The notes beneath the pieces were generated by a model. The model saw only the letters and a list, made by a program, of their open reading frames with translations. It was not told the DNA's origin and made no database searches. Shown here one piece after another: positions 53,647 to 63,996 of a stretch of DNA of 64,000 nucleotides; the stretch's first letter is position 1, and every line of letters begins with the position of its first letter. Origin of the DNA: an uncultured Pelagibacteraceae bacterium (GTDB lineage: Bacteria; Pseudomonadota; Alphaproteobacteria; Pelagibacterales; Pelagibacteraceae); assembly GCA_902555275.1 (NCBI GenBank), contig CACDRY010000001.1:124001-188000 (forward strand), written 5' to 3'. The translations under genes were made by a program, and so were the position numbers.

Positions 53647-54978
53647 ATGAACATTTATGCTCTTTCATCAGGTCCAGGCACCTCAGGGATTGCTGTAATT
53701 AGGATTTCTGGTGATACTGTAAGAGATGTAATAAACTTACTGACTAACAGTGAAACCCCTAACCCAAGAGTAGCTACTGTTAAAAAATTTAATAAAATCA
53801 ATACTTCTGAGCTAATAGATGAGGGAATATTAATATGGTTTCCAGGGCCTGAGAGCTACACAGGTGAGGATATGGCTGAAATACATGTACACGGTAGCAT
53901 TGCTGTTGTGAGGGCAATTTTAAACCAACTATCAAAAATTGAAAATTGTCGACTTGCAGAACCTGGTGAATTTACCAAAATTGCTTTTCAAAATGAAAAA
54001 ATAAATCTTCTTAAAGCTGAGAGCATATCTGATCTTATTTCTGCTGAAACTGAAATCCAAAGGCAACAAGCTATTAAAATTATGAATGGGAAAAGTTCAG
54101 ATAAGTTTAATTCACTTAGAGAAAAACTTTTAAAAATTTTATCAAACGTTGAAGCTAAAATTGATTTTCCTGAGGAGGATCTTCCGGATCATGTAATTAA
54201 AAATATAAAAAATGATACTGAAAAAATAAGATTAGAAATTGAAAAAATTTTGAACGATCAAAAAGTTGGAGAAAGAATTAGAGAAGGTTTTAAGATCGCA
54301 ATTATAGGGCCAGCCAACGCAGGAAAATCTTCTTTGCTTAATTATCTTTCCAATCGTGATGTAGCTATCGTTTCAGAAATTGCAGGAACAACAAGAGACG
54401 TTATCGAAGCTCATTTAAATTTAGATGGATATCCTGTTGTGATTTCTGATACTGCTGGAATAAGAGAATCTCAAGATGAGATAGAAAAAAAAGGAATTAA
54501 ATTAGCACTTAAACGTGCCGAAGATGCGGATCTTAACATAATAGTAATTGAGCCAAAAAGTGTGAATTTTACTGGATTTTTGAACGATTTGATTAGTGAA
54601 AAATCAATAATTGTAATTAATAAAATAGACCTTGGCTATAAAGATATCAATCAACAAATTGAAAAGTTTAATCCAATTTTTTTATCAATTAAAAATGAAA
54701 CAAACTTTGGAGAGTTAATAAATAGAATTAAAGATAAACTAAAAAATAAATTTGTTAGTTCAAACGAAACTCTAATTACGAGAGAAAGACATAGACAAAG
54801 TTTAAAAGCTTGTGTTCAAAATTTAATCAACTTTGAGGAAAAAAACTCTCAAGAAGATTTTGATACAGCTGCAGAAGATTTAAGATTGGCAACCAGACAC
54901 TTAGGAATGATTGTTGGTAAAGTAGATGTTGAAGAAATATTAGGGTCTATTTTTAATGATTTTTGCATCGGCAAATAA
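53647..54978 (+). CDS. mnmE: tRNA modification GTPase MnmE
   Basis: With MnmG, MnmE makes the 5-carboxymethylaminomethyl group at U34 of tRNAs. The 443-residue protein has the N-terminal folate-binding domain (YALSSGPGTSGIAVIRISG; GEFTKIAFQNEKINLLKAE), the G domain with Walker A GPANAGKS near 220, DTAGIRES and NKID, and the C-terminal FCIGK motif carrying the conserved cysteine. Confidence 0.97.
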   Translation: MNIYALSSGPGTSGIAVIRISGDTVRDVINLLTNSETPNPRVATVKKFNKINTSELIDEGILIWFPGPESYTGEDMAEIHVHGSIAVVRAILNQLSKIENCRLAEPGEFTKIAFQNEKINLLKAESISDLISAETEIQRQQAIKIMNGKSSDKFNSLREKLLKILSNVEAKIDFPEEDLPDHVIKNIKNDTEKIRLEIEKILNDQKVGERIREGFKIAIIGPANAGKSSLLNYLSNRDVAIVSEIAGTTRDVIEAHLNLDGYPVVISDTAGIRESQDEIEKKGIKLALKRAEDADLNIIVIEPKSVNFTGFLNDLISEKSIIVINKIDLGYKDINQQIEKFNPIFLSIKNETNFGELINRIKDKLKNKFVSSNETLITRERHRQSLKACVQNLINFEEKNSQEDFDTAAEDLRLATRHLGMIVGKVDVEEILGSIFNDFCIGK

Positions 54979-55054
54979 GTACTGAATTTACTTGGTTTTA
55001 AGACATTTTTAAGTGTTTTCTTGTAAATTTTAAGATCAATAATAAATTACAGCT

Positions 55055-56926
55055 ATGAAAAATGAGTTGTCATTTGATGTAGTTGTAATCGGCGGTGGGC
55101 ATGCTGGATGTGAAGCAGCAGCAGCATCTGCTAGATTAGGAGTAAATACAGCCTTATTTACACATAAATTTGATACTATTGGTGAGATGTCATGTAATCC
55201 AGCTATAGGAGGATTAGGCAAGGGTCATCTTGTGCGGGAGATAGACTCACTAGATGGTGTAATGGGAGAAGTTGCGGATAAATCAGGAATACAATTTAGA
55301 TTATTAAATAGAAGTAGAGGTCCTGCAGTGCGGGGACCACGTACTCAAAGTGACAGATCACTATATAAGAAATATATGCAAGAAAAATTAGTAAACTATT
55401 GTAATTTAACGATTTTTTCAGATCCTGTAATTAAGTTTATTTTCGAAAAAAACAATATAATTGGTTTTATTACACAAGAAGGTAAAAAAGTACTCTCATC
55501 AAAAGTAATTTTAACAACTGGAACTTTTCTAAATGGATTAATACACATTGGTAATGAAAAAACGCCAGCAGGAAGATTTAATGAAAAACCTTCAACTGGT
55601 TTAAGTGAACAGTTAGAAAAATATAATTTCAAAATTGGAAGATTAAAAACAGGAACTCCACCGAGACTTGATGCAACTACAATTAATTTCGAAAAACTTG
55701 AGGAGCAGCATGCAGATCAAGATCCGTATTTTTTTTCATTCCTTACAAAAAAAAATATTAATAAACAAATTTCTTGTAGGATGACCTATACCAATCAAGC
55801 AGTGCATGATATCATTTCCAAAAATATAAAAAGTAGTGCTATTTACTCTGGAAGTATCCAGGGAGTTGGTCCAAGATACTGTCCCTCTATAGAAGATAAA
55901 ATTGTAAAGTTTGCTGATAAACAAAAACATCAAATATTTTTGGAGCCAGAAGGTCTAAATGATAAAACTATATACCCTAATGGAATTTCAACTTCACTTC
56001 CTGCGGATGTACAGCAAGAAATATGTAATAATATCAATGGTTTAGAAGATGTTAAGATTTTGAGGCCGGGATATGCAATAGAATATGATTTTGTGGATCC
56101 AAGGGAGCTGTTCCTAACTTTAGAGACAAAAAAAATTAAAAATCTTTACCTTGCAGGACAAATAAATGGAACAACAGGCTATGAAGAAGCAGCAGCACAA
56201 GGATTGATAGCTGGAATAAATGCTGCTCTCTCTATTAAGGGCGAAGAACCATTTATACTTGATAGATCCGAAGCATACATTGGTGTCATGATAGATGATT
56301 TAGTTACAAAAGGAGTTGCAGAGCCTTACAGAATGTTCACTTCGAGGGCAGAATATAGGCTATCTTTGAGATCTGATAATGCAGATATACGACTTACCCA
56401 AAAAGGAATTGATATTGGTTTAATATTAGATGAAAGGAAAATGATATATAAAGAGAAAGCGTTTAAACTAGAAAAAAGTCTTAAAAAGATGGAAAACTCT
56501 TTAATTTCGCCATCAAAAGCATCTGAATTTGGAATAAATATTGCTAAAGATGGGATTAAAAGAAATGCAATTGAAATATTAAGGCAAAAGTCAGTAAAAA
56601 TGAGTAAAATAAGGGAAATCTGGCCAGAAATTGAATATGTTTCACGTGAAATTGATGAGCAAATTGAGATAAAAGCTCATTATAAAGGTTATTTAAAGAA
56701 ACAAAATGCTGATATTTTAGCATTCAAAAGGGATGAGAATCTTAAAATACCTGAAAATCTAGATTATGATCAATTTTCTGGACTATCAAATGAAGTTAAG
56801 TCAAAATTTAAGGAAATAAAGCCAAAAACACTAGGTCAAGCACTTAGAATAGATGGAATTACTCCAGCGGCAGTATATATTTTGTTGTCTCATGTTAAAA
56901 GAAAGTCTATTAAGCATATAGCTTGA
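55055..56926 (+). CDS. mnmG: tRNA uridine-5-carboxymethylaminomethyl modification enzyme MnmG
   Basis: The 623-residue FAD enzyme partners MnmE. The N-terminal dinucleotide motif [20 protein letters not shown] is at residues 10-29. [38 protein letters not shown] with the catalytic Cys, and [13 protein letters not shown] follow. The C-terminal region contains a near-perfect parS at 56638-56653, encoding Val-Ser-Arg-Glu. The stop overlaps the TTG start of rsmG. Confidence 0.97.
   Translation: MKNELSFDVVVIGGGHAGCEAAAASARLGVNTALFTHKFDTIGEMSCNPAIGGLGKGHLVREIDSLDGVMGEVADKSGIQFRLLNRSRGPAVRGPRTQSDRSLYKKYMQEKLVNYCNLTIFSDPVIKFIFEKNNIIGFITQEGKKVLSSKVILTTGTFLNGLIHIGNEKTPAGRFNEKPSTGLSEQLEKYNFKIGRLKTGTPPRLDATTINFEKLEEQHADQDPYFFSFLTKKNINKQISCRMTYTNQAVHDIISKNIKSSAIYSGSIQGVGPRYCPSIEDKIVKFADKQKHQIFLEPEGLNDKTIYPNGISTSLPADVQQEICNNINGLEDVKILRPGYAIEYDFVDPRELFLTLETKKIKNLYLAGQINGTTGYEEAAAQGLIAGINAALSIKGEEPFILDRSEAYIGVMIDDLVTKGVAEPYRMFTSRAEYRLSLRSDNADIRLTQKGIDIGLILDERKMIYKEKAFKLEKSLKKMENSLISPSKASEFGINIAKDGIKRNAIEILRQKSVKMSKIREIWPEIEYVSREIDEQIEIKAHYKGYLKKQNADILAFKRDENLKIPENLDYDQFSGLSNEVKSKFKEIKPKTLGQALRIDGITPAAVYILLSHVKRKSIKHIA
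56638..56653. other. second parS-like site inside mnmG
   Basis: TGTTTCACGTGAAATT matches the 16-base parS TGTTTCACGTGAAACA at 14 positions, with the central 12-base palindrome TTTCACGTGAAA (56640-56651) intact. It lies about 330 bases upstream of the perfect site in rsmG. Confidence 0.65.
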
Positions 56927-57567
56927 TTGATTCGAAAATAATAAAAACTAATAAAATTTATATCCCAAATGTTTCACGTGAAACACTTAAGGAGCTAGGA
57001 GACTATTCTCAGTCAATATTAAGTACAAACAAGAAAATAAATTTGATAAGTTCAAGTACAGAAAAGTCAATAAATACAAGGCATATTTACGATAGTGCAC
57101 AAACTATTGAATTTATTGATAAAAATGACATAAAGGTATGTACTGATCTTGGCTCAGGCGCAGGGCTTCCTAGCATAGTTTTGGGTATTTTGATGAAACC
57201 CAAAAAGCAAGGTTTTAAGCTAATTTTTTATGAGAAGAGTTACCACAAGAGCAATTTCTTAAAAGACATGGTAAAAAAATTTAAATTAGAGGCAAAGATT
57301 TATCAAAAAAATATTTTTGAAGAGAAAAATTTAGTTACAGATGTAATAATTTGTCGAGCATTCAAACCTTTGCCAATTATTTTTGATATAGCAACAAAGA
57401 ATTTTAAAAACTTTAAGTACATAGTTATGTATTTAGGAAAGAGTAGAAAAAAAGTTTTAAAAGATGTTTCTACAAAATGGAAATTTGATATTGAGGAAAT
57501 GAAAAGTCTAACAAGTGATGAGTCGTCAGTAGTAAAAATTTCTAATTTAAAAAAAAAGTATGAATAA
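56923..57567 (+). CDS. rsmG: 16S rRNA (guanine-527-N7)-methyltransferase RsmG
   Basis: RsmG methylates G527 of 16S rRNA. The start is a TTG at 56923 that overlaps the mnmG stop (TTGA); no in-frame ATG lies before the conserved domain, so the TTG is forced. The SAM-binding motif [16 protein letters not shown] is near residue 70, and the catalytic-region [11 protein letters not shown] near 143. Codons 17-21 (VSRET) are written by the parS palindrome. The product has 214 residues and overlaps parA by 8 bases. Confidence 0.94.
   Translation: MIDSKIIKTNKIYIPNVSRETLKELGDYSQSILSTNKKINLISSSTEKSINTRHIYDSAQTIEFIDKNDIKVCTDLGSGAGLPSIVLGILMKPKKQGFKLIFYEKSYHKSNFLKDMVKKFKLEAKIYQKNIFEEKNLVTDVIICRAFKPLPIIFDIATKNFKNFKYIVMYLGKSRKKVLKDVSTKWKFDIEEMKSLTSDESSVVKISNLKKKYE
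56970..56985. other. parS centromere site inside rsmG
   Basis: TGTTTCACGTGAAACA is a perfect 16-base palindrome identical to the canonical parS bound by ParB across many bacteria. It lies in the rsmG coding region about 575 bases upstream of parA and is read in frame as VSRET. Confidence 0.92.
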
Positions 57568-58360
57568 AAAAATTATTTCGGTCATAAATCAAAAAGGTGG
57601 AGTAGGTAAGACTACAACAGTCATCAATCTTGCTGCTGGTCTGACCATGAGAGAAAAAAAAATTCTTGTAATAGATCTTGATCCGCAAGGTAATGCTACA
57701 ACAGGCCTTGGATTATCTAACAAAACAAGTTCTGATCAAACAATTTACAATGTATTAAGTGGAAATAGAAAAATTTCTGAAGTAATCCAGCCTACAAGTT
57801 TTGAAAATTTAGATTTAATATCATCAAATGTTGATTTGTCTGGACTAGAGGTGGAGACAGCAGGTGACAGCCGAAGAGCTTTTAAATTAAAAGACGAATT
57901 AACCCTTATTTTAAACAATTCTGAGCCGTCTTATGACTATATAATAATTGACTGCCCACCATCCTTAAGCCTCTTAACAGTCATGGCACTCGTAGCATCT
58001 GATGCCCTAGTGGTACCTCTTCAGACAGAATTCTTTGCTCTGGAGGGACTCACACAGCTCATGAAAACAATTGAAAGGATTAAGTCCAACCTAAATCCAA
58101 ATTTAGATATAAGAGGAATACTTCTGACAATGTATGACAAGAGAAATAAATTATCAGGTGAGGTAGAATCAGAGGCGAGGAACTATTTCAAGGATAAAGT
58201 TTATAGTACAGCTGTACCAAGAAATGTCAGACTATCAGAGGCACCCTCACACGGGGTTCCGGTTCTTATTTATGACAAGACTTGTCCAGGTAGCAGAGCA
58301 TATTTCAGTTTTACAGAAGAATTTTTAAACCAAGATAAACCAGAGGAGAGTGCAGCATGA
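57560..58360 (+). CDS. parA: chromosome partitioning ATPase ParA
   Basis: ParA forms the ATP-dependent gradient that moves ParB-parS complexes. The 266-residue protein has the deviant Walker A QKGGVGKTTTVINLAAGL at about 9-26, Walker A' LVIDLDPQGNATTG and Walker B YIIIDCPPSLSLLT. It lacks an N-terminal helix-turn-helix and is therefore chromosomal-type (Soj). Confidence 0.97.
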   Translation: MNKKIISVINQKGGVGKTTTVINLAAGLTMREKKILVIDLDPQGNATTGLGLSNKTSSDQTIYNVLSGNRKISEVIQPTSFENLDLISSNVDLSGLEVETAGDSRRAFKLKDELTLILNNSEPSYDYIIIDCPPSLSLLTVMALVASDALVVPLQTEFFALEGLTQLMKTIERIKSNLNPNLDIRGILLTMYDKRNKLSGEVESEARNYFKDKVYSTAVPRNVRLSEAPSHGVPVLIYDKTCPGSRAYFSFTEEFLNQDKPEESAA

Positions 58361-59208
58361 TTAATCCGTTTAAATCAAAAAAAGGACTTGGAAGAGGATT
58401 ATCTTCTTTAATAGGTGATAGTGAAAAAATTGACGACAAAAAAAATATCTCAATAAGTTCACTAATTAGAAATAAGTATCAACCCAGAAAAAAATTTGAT
58501 GAGATTAGTCTAGAGGAATTAACAAACTCTATAAGAGAGCGAGGTATTATCCAACCTATCATTGTAAGACCATCATCTGATAAAGAAAATAAATTTGAAA
58601 TAATAGCTGGAGAAAGAAGATGGCAAGCAGCACAATACGCAGGTCTTCATGAAGTACCAGTAGTTGTTATAAATGTAGACAATCTTAAATCTCTAGAATT
58701 TGCTATTGTAGAAAATGTCCAAAGAAAGGACCTAAATCCGATTGAAGAGGCAGAGGGTTATAAAAGATTAATTGATGAATTTAGTTATGACCAAGACAAA
58801 GTATCAAAATTTATTGGTAAAAGTAGAGCTCATATATCAAATTGCTTAAGGCTTTTATCTTTGCCACAAGAAATAATAGAATTAATAATTGAAGAAAAAT
58901 TATCCCAAGGTCATGCAAAAATTTTAGTTGGTCTAGACAATGCTGTTCTTTTAGCAAAAAAAATTATACTAAAAAAATTATCAGTTAGACAAGCTGAAAA
59001 TTTGGTGCGCATAATGAAGTCTAGTTCTAATAATTCTAGAAAGAAGAAAGATCCAAATATAACTAGTCTCGAAGAAGAACTTACAGATAAAATTGGGATG
59101 AGAGTTTTTGTAAATAATAGAAGAAACAACTCTGGAACTATAAGCTTAGAGTATAAAGGTGCAGATCAATTGGATAGATTAGTAGAAATAATTAAGCAAA
59201 ATTACTAA
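58357..59208 (+). CDS. parB: chromosome partitioning protein ParB
   Basis: ParB binds parS and spreads as a CTP-dependent clamp. The 283-residue protein opens with the ParA-stimulating arm (KKGLGRGLSSLIGD). It has the CTP-binding box IIAGERRWQAAQYAG near residue 86, box II VENVQRKDLNPIEEAEGY near 117, a helix-turn-helix (KVSKFIGKSRAHISNCLRLL) and a C-terminal dimer domain. It overlaps parA by 4 bases and converges on holA with a 4-base overlap. Confidence 0.97.
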   Translation: MINPFKSKKGLGRGLSSLIGDSEKIDDKKNISISSLIRNKYQPRKKFDEISLEELTNSIRERGIIQPIIVRPSSDKENKFEIIAGERRWQAAQYAGLHEVPVVVINVDNLKSLEFAIVENVQRKDLNPIEEAEGYKRLIDEFSYDQDKVSKFIGKSRAHISNCLRLLSLPQEIIELIIEEKLSQGHAKILVGLDNAVLLAKKIILKKLSVRQAENLVRIMKSSSNNSRKKKDPNITSLEEELTDKIGMRVFVNNRRNNSGTISLEYKGADQLDRLVEIIKQNY

Positions 59209-60182
59209 TAATTACTTACAAAATTAGAGACAAAAAGCATTGGATTTGTTGAATTTTTCTTAACCAAAGTTTCTAAGTCGTTGATTTTAAAAATAATTTC
59301 CTTCACCTCTTCAGTGGACCATGATTGAGCTTGTTTTTTAATAATATCTTTTTCTTTCCAGAATATTGGTGGTTTAAAATTTGAAATTATTTGATCAATA
59401 TTTTCATTTTCATCCATTGCATTTTTGATTTTCAATAACCTTTTTGATTTATTTAATATTGTTCTTATTATTAATATACAATCCTCTGATGAATAATTAT
59501 TTTCATTGATAATATTGGAAACTTTTTTTAAATTTTTAGCTAAATAATTGTCTGACAATTCAAATACGCTGTAATTTTCTGCAAGATTGGAAAGTTTCAT
59601 TACATCTTCAATGGTAAGTTTATTCTTTGTAATAGATAAGTTTCTAAGTTTGAATAATTCATTTTTTAAGTTAATTCTGTCTCCTTTAGCTCTTTCAATA
59701 AGTATATTCTTTATTTCTTGTGATAGGTTTAGTCCATATTCTTTTGAAAAATTTTGAATAAAAGTGTTTAGCGATCTTATATCGTCCTCATAAACTGGTG
59801 TACAAATTATTTCTTTACCTTTTTCAAACATACTTCTAAGTTTGGATTTTTTCTCTAAATTTGATGATTTAATAATAATTTTAGTTTCTGATATGTTTCT
59901 TTCTAAAATATCATTTATTAATGTATATAATTTGTTGGTTGCTCGCGAAATAATAATAATTTTTTTATTCTCAAATAGTGATTTTGTTAACAGGCTAGAG
60001 ATAAATTCGTTTTCATTATTCAAAACTTCCTGCTCATCATATTTTAAAATATCACCATCAAAATTTTTAATATAAAGATTATTTATTAGGTCTTCTTTTG
60101 TACCCTCATTTACCCCATAAATTAAATGTATATTAGATTTAGTTTTTTTAAACTTTTCTATTTCAAAAATTTTAATTATCAT
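59205..60182 (-). CDS. holA: DNA polymerase III delta subunit
   Basis: HolA loads the sliding clamp within the gamma complex. The 325-residue protein is divergent, as usual for this family. The start NIHLIYGVNEGTKEDLINNL and the ITKNKLTIEDVMKLSNLAEN and NENNYSSEDCILIIRTILN helices match. The lptE-holA order after leuS is conserved in alphaproteobacteria and strengthens the call. Confidence 0.9.
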   Translation of the reverse strand: MIIKIFEIEKFKKTKSNIHLIYGVNEGTKEDLINNLYIKNFDGDILKYDEQEVLNNENEFISSLLTKSLFENKKIIIISRATNKLYTLINDILERNISETKIIIKSSNLEKKSKLRSMFEKGKEIICTPVYEDDIRSLNTFIQNFSKEYGLNLSQEIKNILIERAKGDRINLKNELFKLRNLSITKNKLTIEDVMKLSNLAENYSVFELSDNYLAKNLKKVSNIINENNYSSEDCILIIRTILNKSKRLLKIKNAMDENENIDQIISNFKPPIFWKEKDIIKKQAQSWSTEEVKEIIFKINDLETLVKKNSTNPMLFVSNFVSNY

Positions 60183-60648
60183 TGAGATTAATAATTGAGG
60201 AAATTATTTCACCACCAATTTTTTCAGATAAATTTTCTATTATCATTTTTTCATTTTGTTCAAGTTGGAACTTATCGGAGTCATTATTAAAGGTATTATT
60301 ATTCTCTGAAGTTCTTTCAAATATTAGTTTTCCATTTTCTTTCACTTCATATTTTGTAATAAGAATTATATTAAATTTATTAGGGTCTCCCTTACTATCT
60401 TTTGAAAATATTTCTCTTGTTTTTTTTGTATTTACAAAAATATCATATTTTGTTTTTTCTGATTGGCTATTTTTTTTGATGGTATTTAACTTATTCTTGA
60501 TAATATTATTTATATCCTTTTCACCCGTAAAAGTTATTTCATTAATTTCAAAATTATAATTCTTTCCGCTAAAGATTGGTTTATAAGAACAGGCTGTAAT
60601 AAAAATTAAAAATAAAATGGGTAAATGTTTAGTCAATAATTTATTCAT
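60172..60648 (-). CDS. lptE: LPS-assembly lipoprotein LptE
   Basis: LptE plugs the LptD barrel in the outer membrane. The protein has 158 residues, with a lipoprotein signal ending in the lipobox ITAC (Cys20) followed by [13 protein letters not shown]. The strand pattern and the [19 protein letters not shown] segment fit LptE. Sequence identity is low in this family, so the gene order leuS-lptE-holA is the main support. It overlaps both neighbours. Confidence 0.85.
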   Translation of the reverse strand: MNKLLTKHLPILFLIFITACSYKPIFSGKNYNFEINEITFTGEKDINNIIKNKLNTIKKNSQSEKTKYDIFVNTKKTREIFSKDSKGDPNKFNIILITKYEVKENGKLIFERTSENNNTFNNDSDKFQLEQNEKMIIENLSEKIGGEIISSIINLNDN

Positions 60649-63193
60649 TTGTTAATAAGTTAATCAATCTATTCTTAACAAAAATTACTTTTAGAATAGA
60701 TTTATTTTTTAAATATTTTTCTGATAGTTTATTCGATTTAACTTTAAGTAACAGACTTTCTTGATCCAGATCTCTATTTTCCTTTAAAATAGCTCTTTTC
60801 TTTCCATTAATTTGAATTACATACTCAATTTTATCTTCATTAAGAAATTGAGAAACTACACTGGGCCATTTTTTTATAGCATTAGATTTTAAATCTTCGA
60901 AACATTCAGCTGAGAAATGCGGAACTGCAGGAGATAATAAAATTAGAATCTTTTCATAGTTATCTTTAAGAGTATTGACGTCAATATCTTTTTCAATTTC
61001 TTTATTCAAAAAATTATAAGTTTCGTAAATATTTGCAACTATCACATTATAACTAAAATTTTCTAGATTTGTTGTTATTTTGTGTATCATTTGGTTTGTA
61101 AATTTTTCTAATTCATTATCTTTATTAAATGTCTTTGAGTTATCAATTATCTTTTTTTTAATTTTATTATGCAAAACCCATAATTTTTGAAGAAATTTGT
61201 ATGAGGCAACCATTCCCTGGTCTGACCATTGTACATCTTTTTCTGGAGGGCTATCCGATAAAATAAATAATCTTACTGCATCAGCTCCATAATTATCCAT
61301 TATACTTTCTGGATCAATGACATTTTTTTTTGATTTTGACATTGACTCTGATGGTCCAACTTTAACAACATTTGTTAGATCTCCCTTTTTATAATACTCA
61401 TCTCCTACTAATTCTATCTCATTAGGGCTAAGCCAATTATTATTTTTATCTTTATAGGTTTCATGACAAACCATTCCTTGTGTAAACAATCCTTCAAATG
61501 GTTCACTAAATTGAAAATTTTTATTTTTATATCCAATAGCTTTTAAAAAAAATCTCGAGTATAAGAGATGCAAAATTGCATGCTCCACACCTCCAATATA
61601 CTGATCAACTGGCATCCAATAATCAATGTCCTCTTTTTTAAATCCATAATTATCCTCTTTAGGTGAGCAGAATCTCAAATAGTACCAAGATGAACAAACA
61701 AAAGTATCTAATGTGTCAGTCTCTCTTGTATATTTTTTTCCTTCAATAGTGATATTCTTCCAATCATCTTTAAAGTCTAAAGGATTACCTTTTGAGTTCA
61801 GATCTATATTTTCAGGCAATTTTACTGGTAAATCATTTTTTGAAATAGCCACAACTTTACCTTCTTCATCATAAGCAATAGGAATAGGACAACCCCAATA
61901 TCTCTGTCTCGATACACCCCAATCTTTTAATCTAAAATTAATTTGTTTTTTACCAAGTTTTTTTGTTTCCAATATATCTATTGTTTTTAAAATTGATTCC
62001 TCTGGAACATTTAGTCCATTAAGAAATTCTGAATTAATTATAGTACCATCGCCAGTATAAGCTTCTTCTTCAACACAGAATGTATTATCTTTATCATGTG
62101 GTTTAACAACAGTTTTAATTTCAAGATTATATTTCTTTGCAAAATCAAAATCCCTCTGGTCGTGAGCTGGACATCCAAAAACAGCACCAAATCCATAATC
62201 CATAAGAACAAAGTTAGCAAAAAATACTGGAACTTTTTGACTAGGATTTAATGGATTAATAGCAAGTAAACCAGTTTTAAAACCTATCTTTTCTCCAATT
62301 GCAATTGCTTCTTCGGTTGTTCCAGTTTTAGAACATTCCTTTTTGAAATCTTGAAATTTTTTATCCTTTAAAAAATATTTTGATATTTCGTGATCTACAG
62401 ATAATGCTAAGAATGAAAAACCAAACAGAGTGTCAGGTCGAGTTGTAAAACATTTAATTTCTTTTACGGGTAAATTTCCCTCTGTTTTAAAAGATATTTC
62501 ACAACCAAATGATTTACCTATCCAATTTTTTTGCATCACCTTAACTTTGTTTGGCCATTGTTTAAGGTGTTCTAAACCATCAAGTAATTCTTGGGAAAAT
62601 TTTGAAATATCAAAAAACCATTGATTTAACTTCTTTCTTTCAACATTAGCTCCGGACCTCCACCCTTTACCATCAATTACTTGTTCGTTTGCTAAAACAG
62701 TTTGATCAACTGGATCCCAATTGACATAATTCTCTTTTCTATAAACTAATCCTTTCTCGTATAGTTCTAAAAAAAACAATTGTTGATGTTTATAATAATC
62801 TTCTGAGCAAGTAGAAATTTCACGATCCCAATCAATTGAAAGTCCAAGTCTTTTTAGTTGTTCTTTCATTGCTGTAATATTTTTATTTGTCCAATCTTTT
62901 GGATTTAAATTATTTTCTCTTGCAGCATTTTCTGCTGGCATACCAAATGAATCCCAACCCATTGGGTGTAGCACATTGAAACCTCTTAGACTTTTATATC
63001 GAGATAATACATCTCCGATTGTATAATTTCGTACATGACCCATATGGATTTTTCCTGACGGATATGGGAACATTTCCAAGCAGTAAAATTTCTTTTTTGA
63101 TTTATCTATTTTTGATGCAAAAACTTTTGAACTTTCCCACTTATTTTGCCACTTAAGCTCAACAGTTTTAAAATTATATCTTTCTGAGATCAC
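60641..63193 (-). CDS. leuS: leucyl-tRNA synthetase
   Basis: The 850-residue class I synthetase is full length. It has the HIGH-type motif [16 protein letters not shown] near residue 51, the editing domain ([18 protein letters not shown] with the conserved Thr-rich segment near 248), KMSKS-type [13 protein letters not shown] near 615 and the C-terminal anticodon domain. It is co-transcribed with lptE and holA. Confidence 0.98.
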   Translation of the reverse strand: MISERYNFKTVELKWQNKWESSKVFASKIDKSKKKFYCLEMFPYPSGKIHMGHVRNYTIGDVLSRYKSLRGFNVLHPMGWDSFGMPAENAARENNLNPKDWTNKNITAMKEQLKRLGLSIDWDREISTCSEDYYKHQQLFFLELYEKGLVYRKENYVNWDPVDQTVLANEQVIDGKGWRSGANVERKKLNQWFFDISKFSQELLDGLEHLKQWPNKVKVMQKNWIGKSFGCEISFKTEGNLPVKEIKCFTTRPDTLFGFSFLALSVDHEISKYFLKDKKFQDFKKECSKTGTTEEAIAIGEKIGFKTGLLAINPLNPSQKVPVFFANFVLMDYGFGAVFGCPAHDQRDFDFAKKYNLEIKTVVKPHDKDNTFCVEEEAYTGDGTIINSEFLNGLNVPEESILKTIDILETKKLGKKQINFRLKDWGVSRQRYWGCPIPIAYDEEGKVVAISKNDLPVKLPENIDLNSKGNPLDFKDDWKNITIEGKKYTRETDTLDTFVCSSWYYLRFCSPKEDNYGFKKEDIDYWMPVDQYIGGVEHAILHLLYSRFFLKAIGYKNKNFQFSEPFEGLFTQGMVCHETYKDKNNNWLSPNEIELVGDEYYKKGDLTNVVKVGPSESMSKSKKNVIDPESIMDNYGADAVRLFILSDSPPEKDVQWSDQGMVASYKFLQKLWVLHNKIKKKIIDNSKTFNKDNELEKFTNQMIHKITTNLENFSYNVIVANIYETYNFLNKEIEKDIDVNTLKDNYEKILILLSPAVPHFSAECFEDLKSNAIKKWPSVVSQFLNEDKIEYVIQINGKKRAILKENRDLDQESLLLKVKSNKLSEKYLKNKSILKVIFVKNRLINLLTNE

Positions 63194-63216
63194 TGGTTAA
63201 ATTTTATATTATATAC

Positions 63217-63789
63217 CTAATCTACTTTACCTGCACTACCAGTATATTCTTCAAAGTTTTTATCTTTTGTTTGTTTTTTATAAAGTGCCGCTTTATTTAG
63301 TATTTCTCTTTTAAGTTCCGTTAAAAGAGGACCTTTTTTTTGAGTAACTTCACAATTCATAACTTGATTACATTCTTTATAGAAAATTTTAATATCAATT
63401 GCATCTACACTTACTTCATTAGATAAAAATCTGATAGAAATTTTAACTGACTCATTTAAGTTCGCACCATCTGAATACCAATCTGTAACAATAATTCCAC
63501 CACTGTAGTTAACAGATGAAAGTGGCATAAAATCTATTGTATCAAGGGAGGCTCTCCAGAGTTCATTTGAACTTGCAAACTCAAAGTTTCCACCACCTTT
63601 TCTTCTATTTTTAATTACGTTATTCAGCCTAAAACCTCTTCCTTCTTCAAGATTTTTCTTAACCCTCAATTCTGGATTAGGTGGGTTTTTTCTGGCATCA
63701 CCTGGATTGCAAGAGTATAATGCTACAAAAACGAAACCTGCACAAAAAAAGGTGAGTATTTTTTTAAAATTAAATGAAAATGTTTGCAC
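63217..63789 (-). CDS. DUF3576 lipoprotein
   Basis: The 190-residue protein has a lipoprotein signal; the lipobox LYSC places the modified Cys near residue 28. The mature part contains FASSNELWRASLDTIDFMPL and GGIIVTDWYSDGANLNESVK, characteristic of DUF3576, an alphaproteobacterial family usually next to leuS. The function is unknown; a role in the envelope is likely from the signal. Confidence 0.9.
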   Translation of the reverse strand: MQTFSFNFKKILTFFCAGFVFVALYSCNPGDARKNPPNPELRVKKNLEEGRGFRLNNVIKNRRKGGGNFEFASSNELWRASLDTIDFMPLSSVNYSGGIIVTDWYSDGANLNESVKISIRFLSNEVSVDAIDIKIFYKECNQVMNCEVTQKKGPLLTELKREILNKAALYKKQTKDKNFEEYTGSAGKVD

Positions 63790-63996
63790 TATTTTGTTTT
63801 AATTTAAAAATATCAAAATTTAAAAGAAATTTTTCAATAATTCTTTAAAAATGAGGAAAATTAACACTTATTTATGATGTAAAAATACAACACTTTTCTA
63901 AAATTTGCCTATTTTATCTAATATTATCTAAATTTACCCTGAAATATTGGTAAATCTGTTTTGTTTAATATTAAACAATTAACGAAAGGTAATAAT
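63790..63996. promoter_or_regulatory. AT-rich gap with two inverted repeats upstream of a gene start at the right edge
   Basis: This 207-base stretch holds no recognisable gene. Near its right end are an imperfectly spaced pair, ATTTACC at 63932-63938 and GGTAAAT at 63949-63955, and a perfect 18-base palindrome at 63961-63978. A GAAAGG Shine-Dalgarno at 63984-63989 precedes an ATG at 63997. It is likely the regulatory region of a rightward gene beyond the window. Confidence 0.4.
63961..63978. repeat. perfect 18-bp palindrome, candidate operator
   Basis: TTGTTTAATATTAAACAA reads the same on both strands. It lies just before the ribosome-binding site of the gene entering at 63997, a place where a repressor dimer could act. 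Confidence 0.5.
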
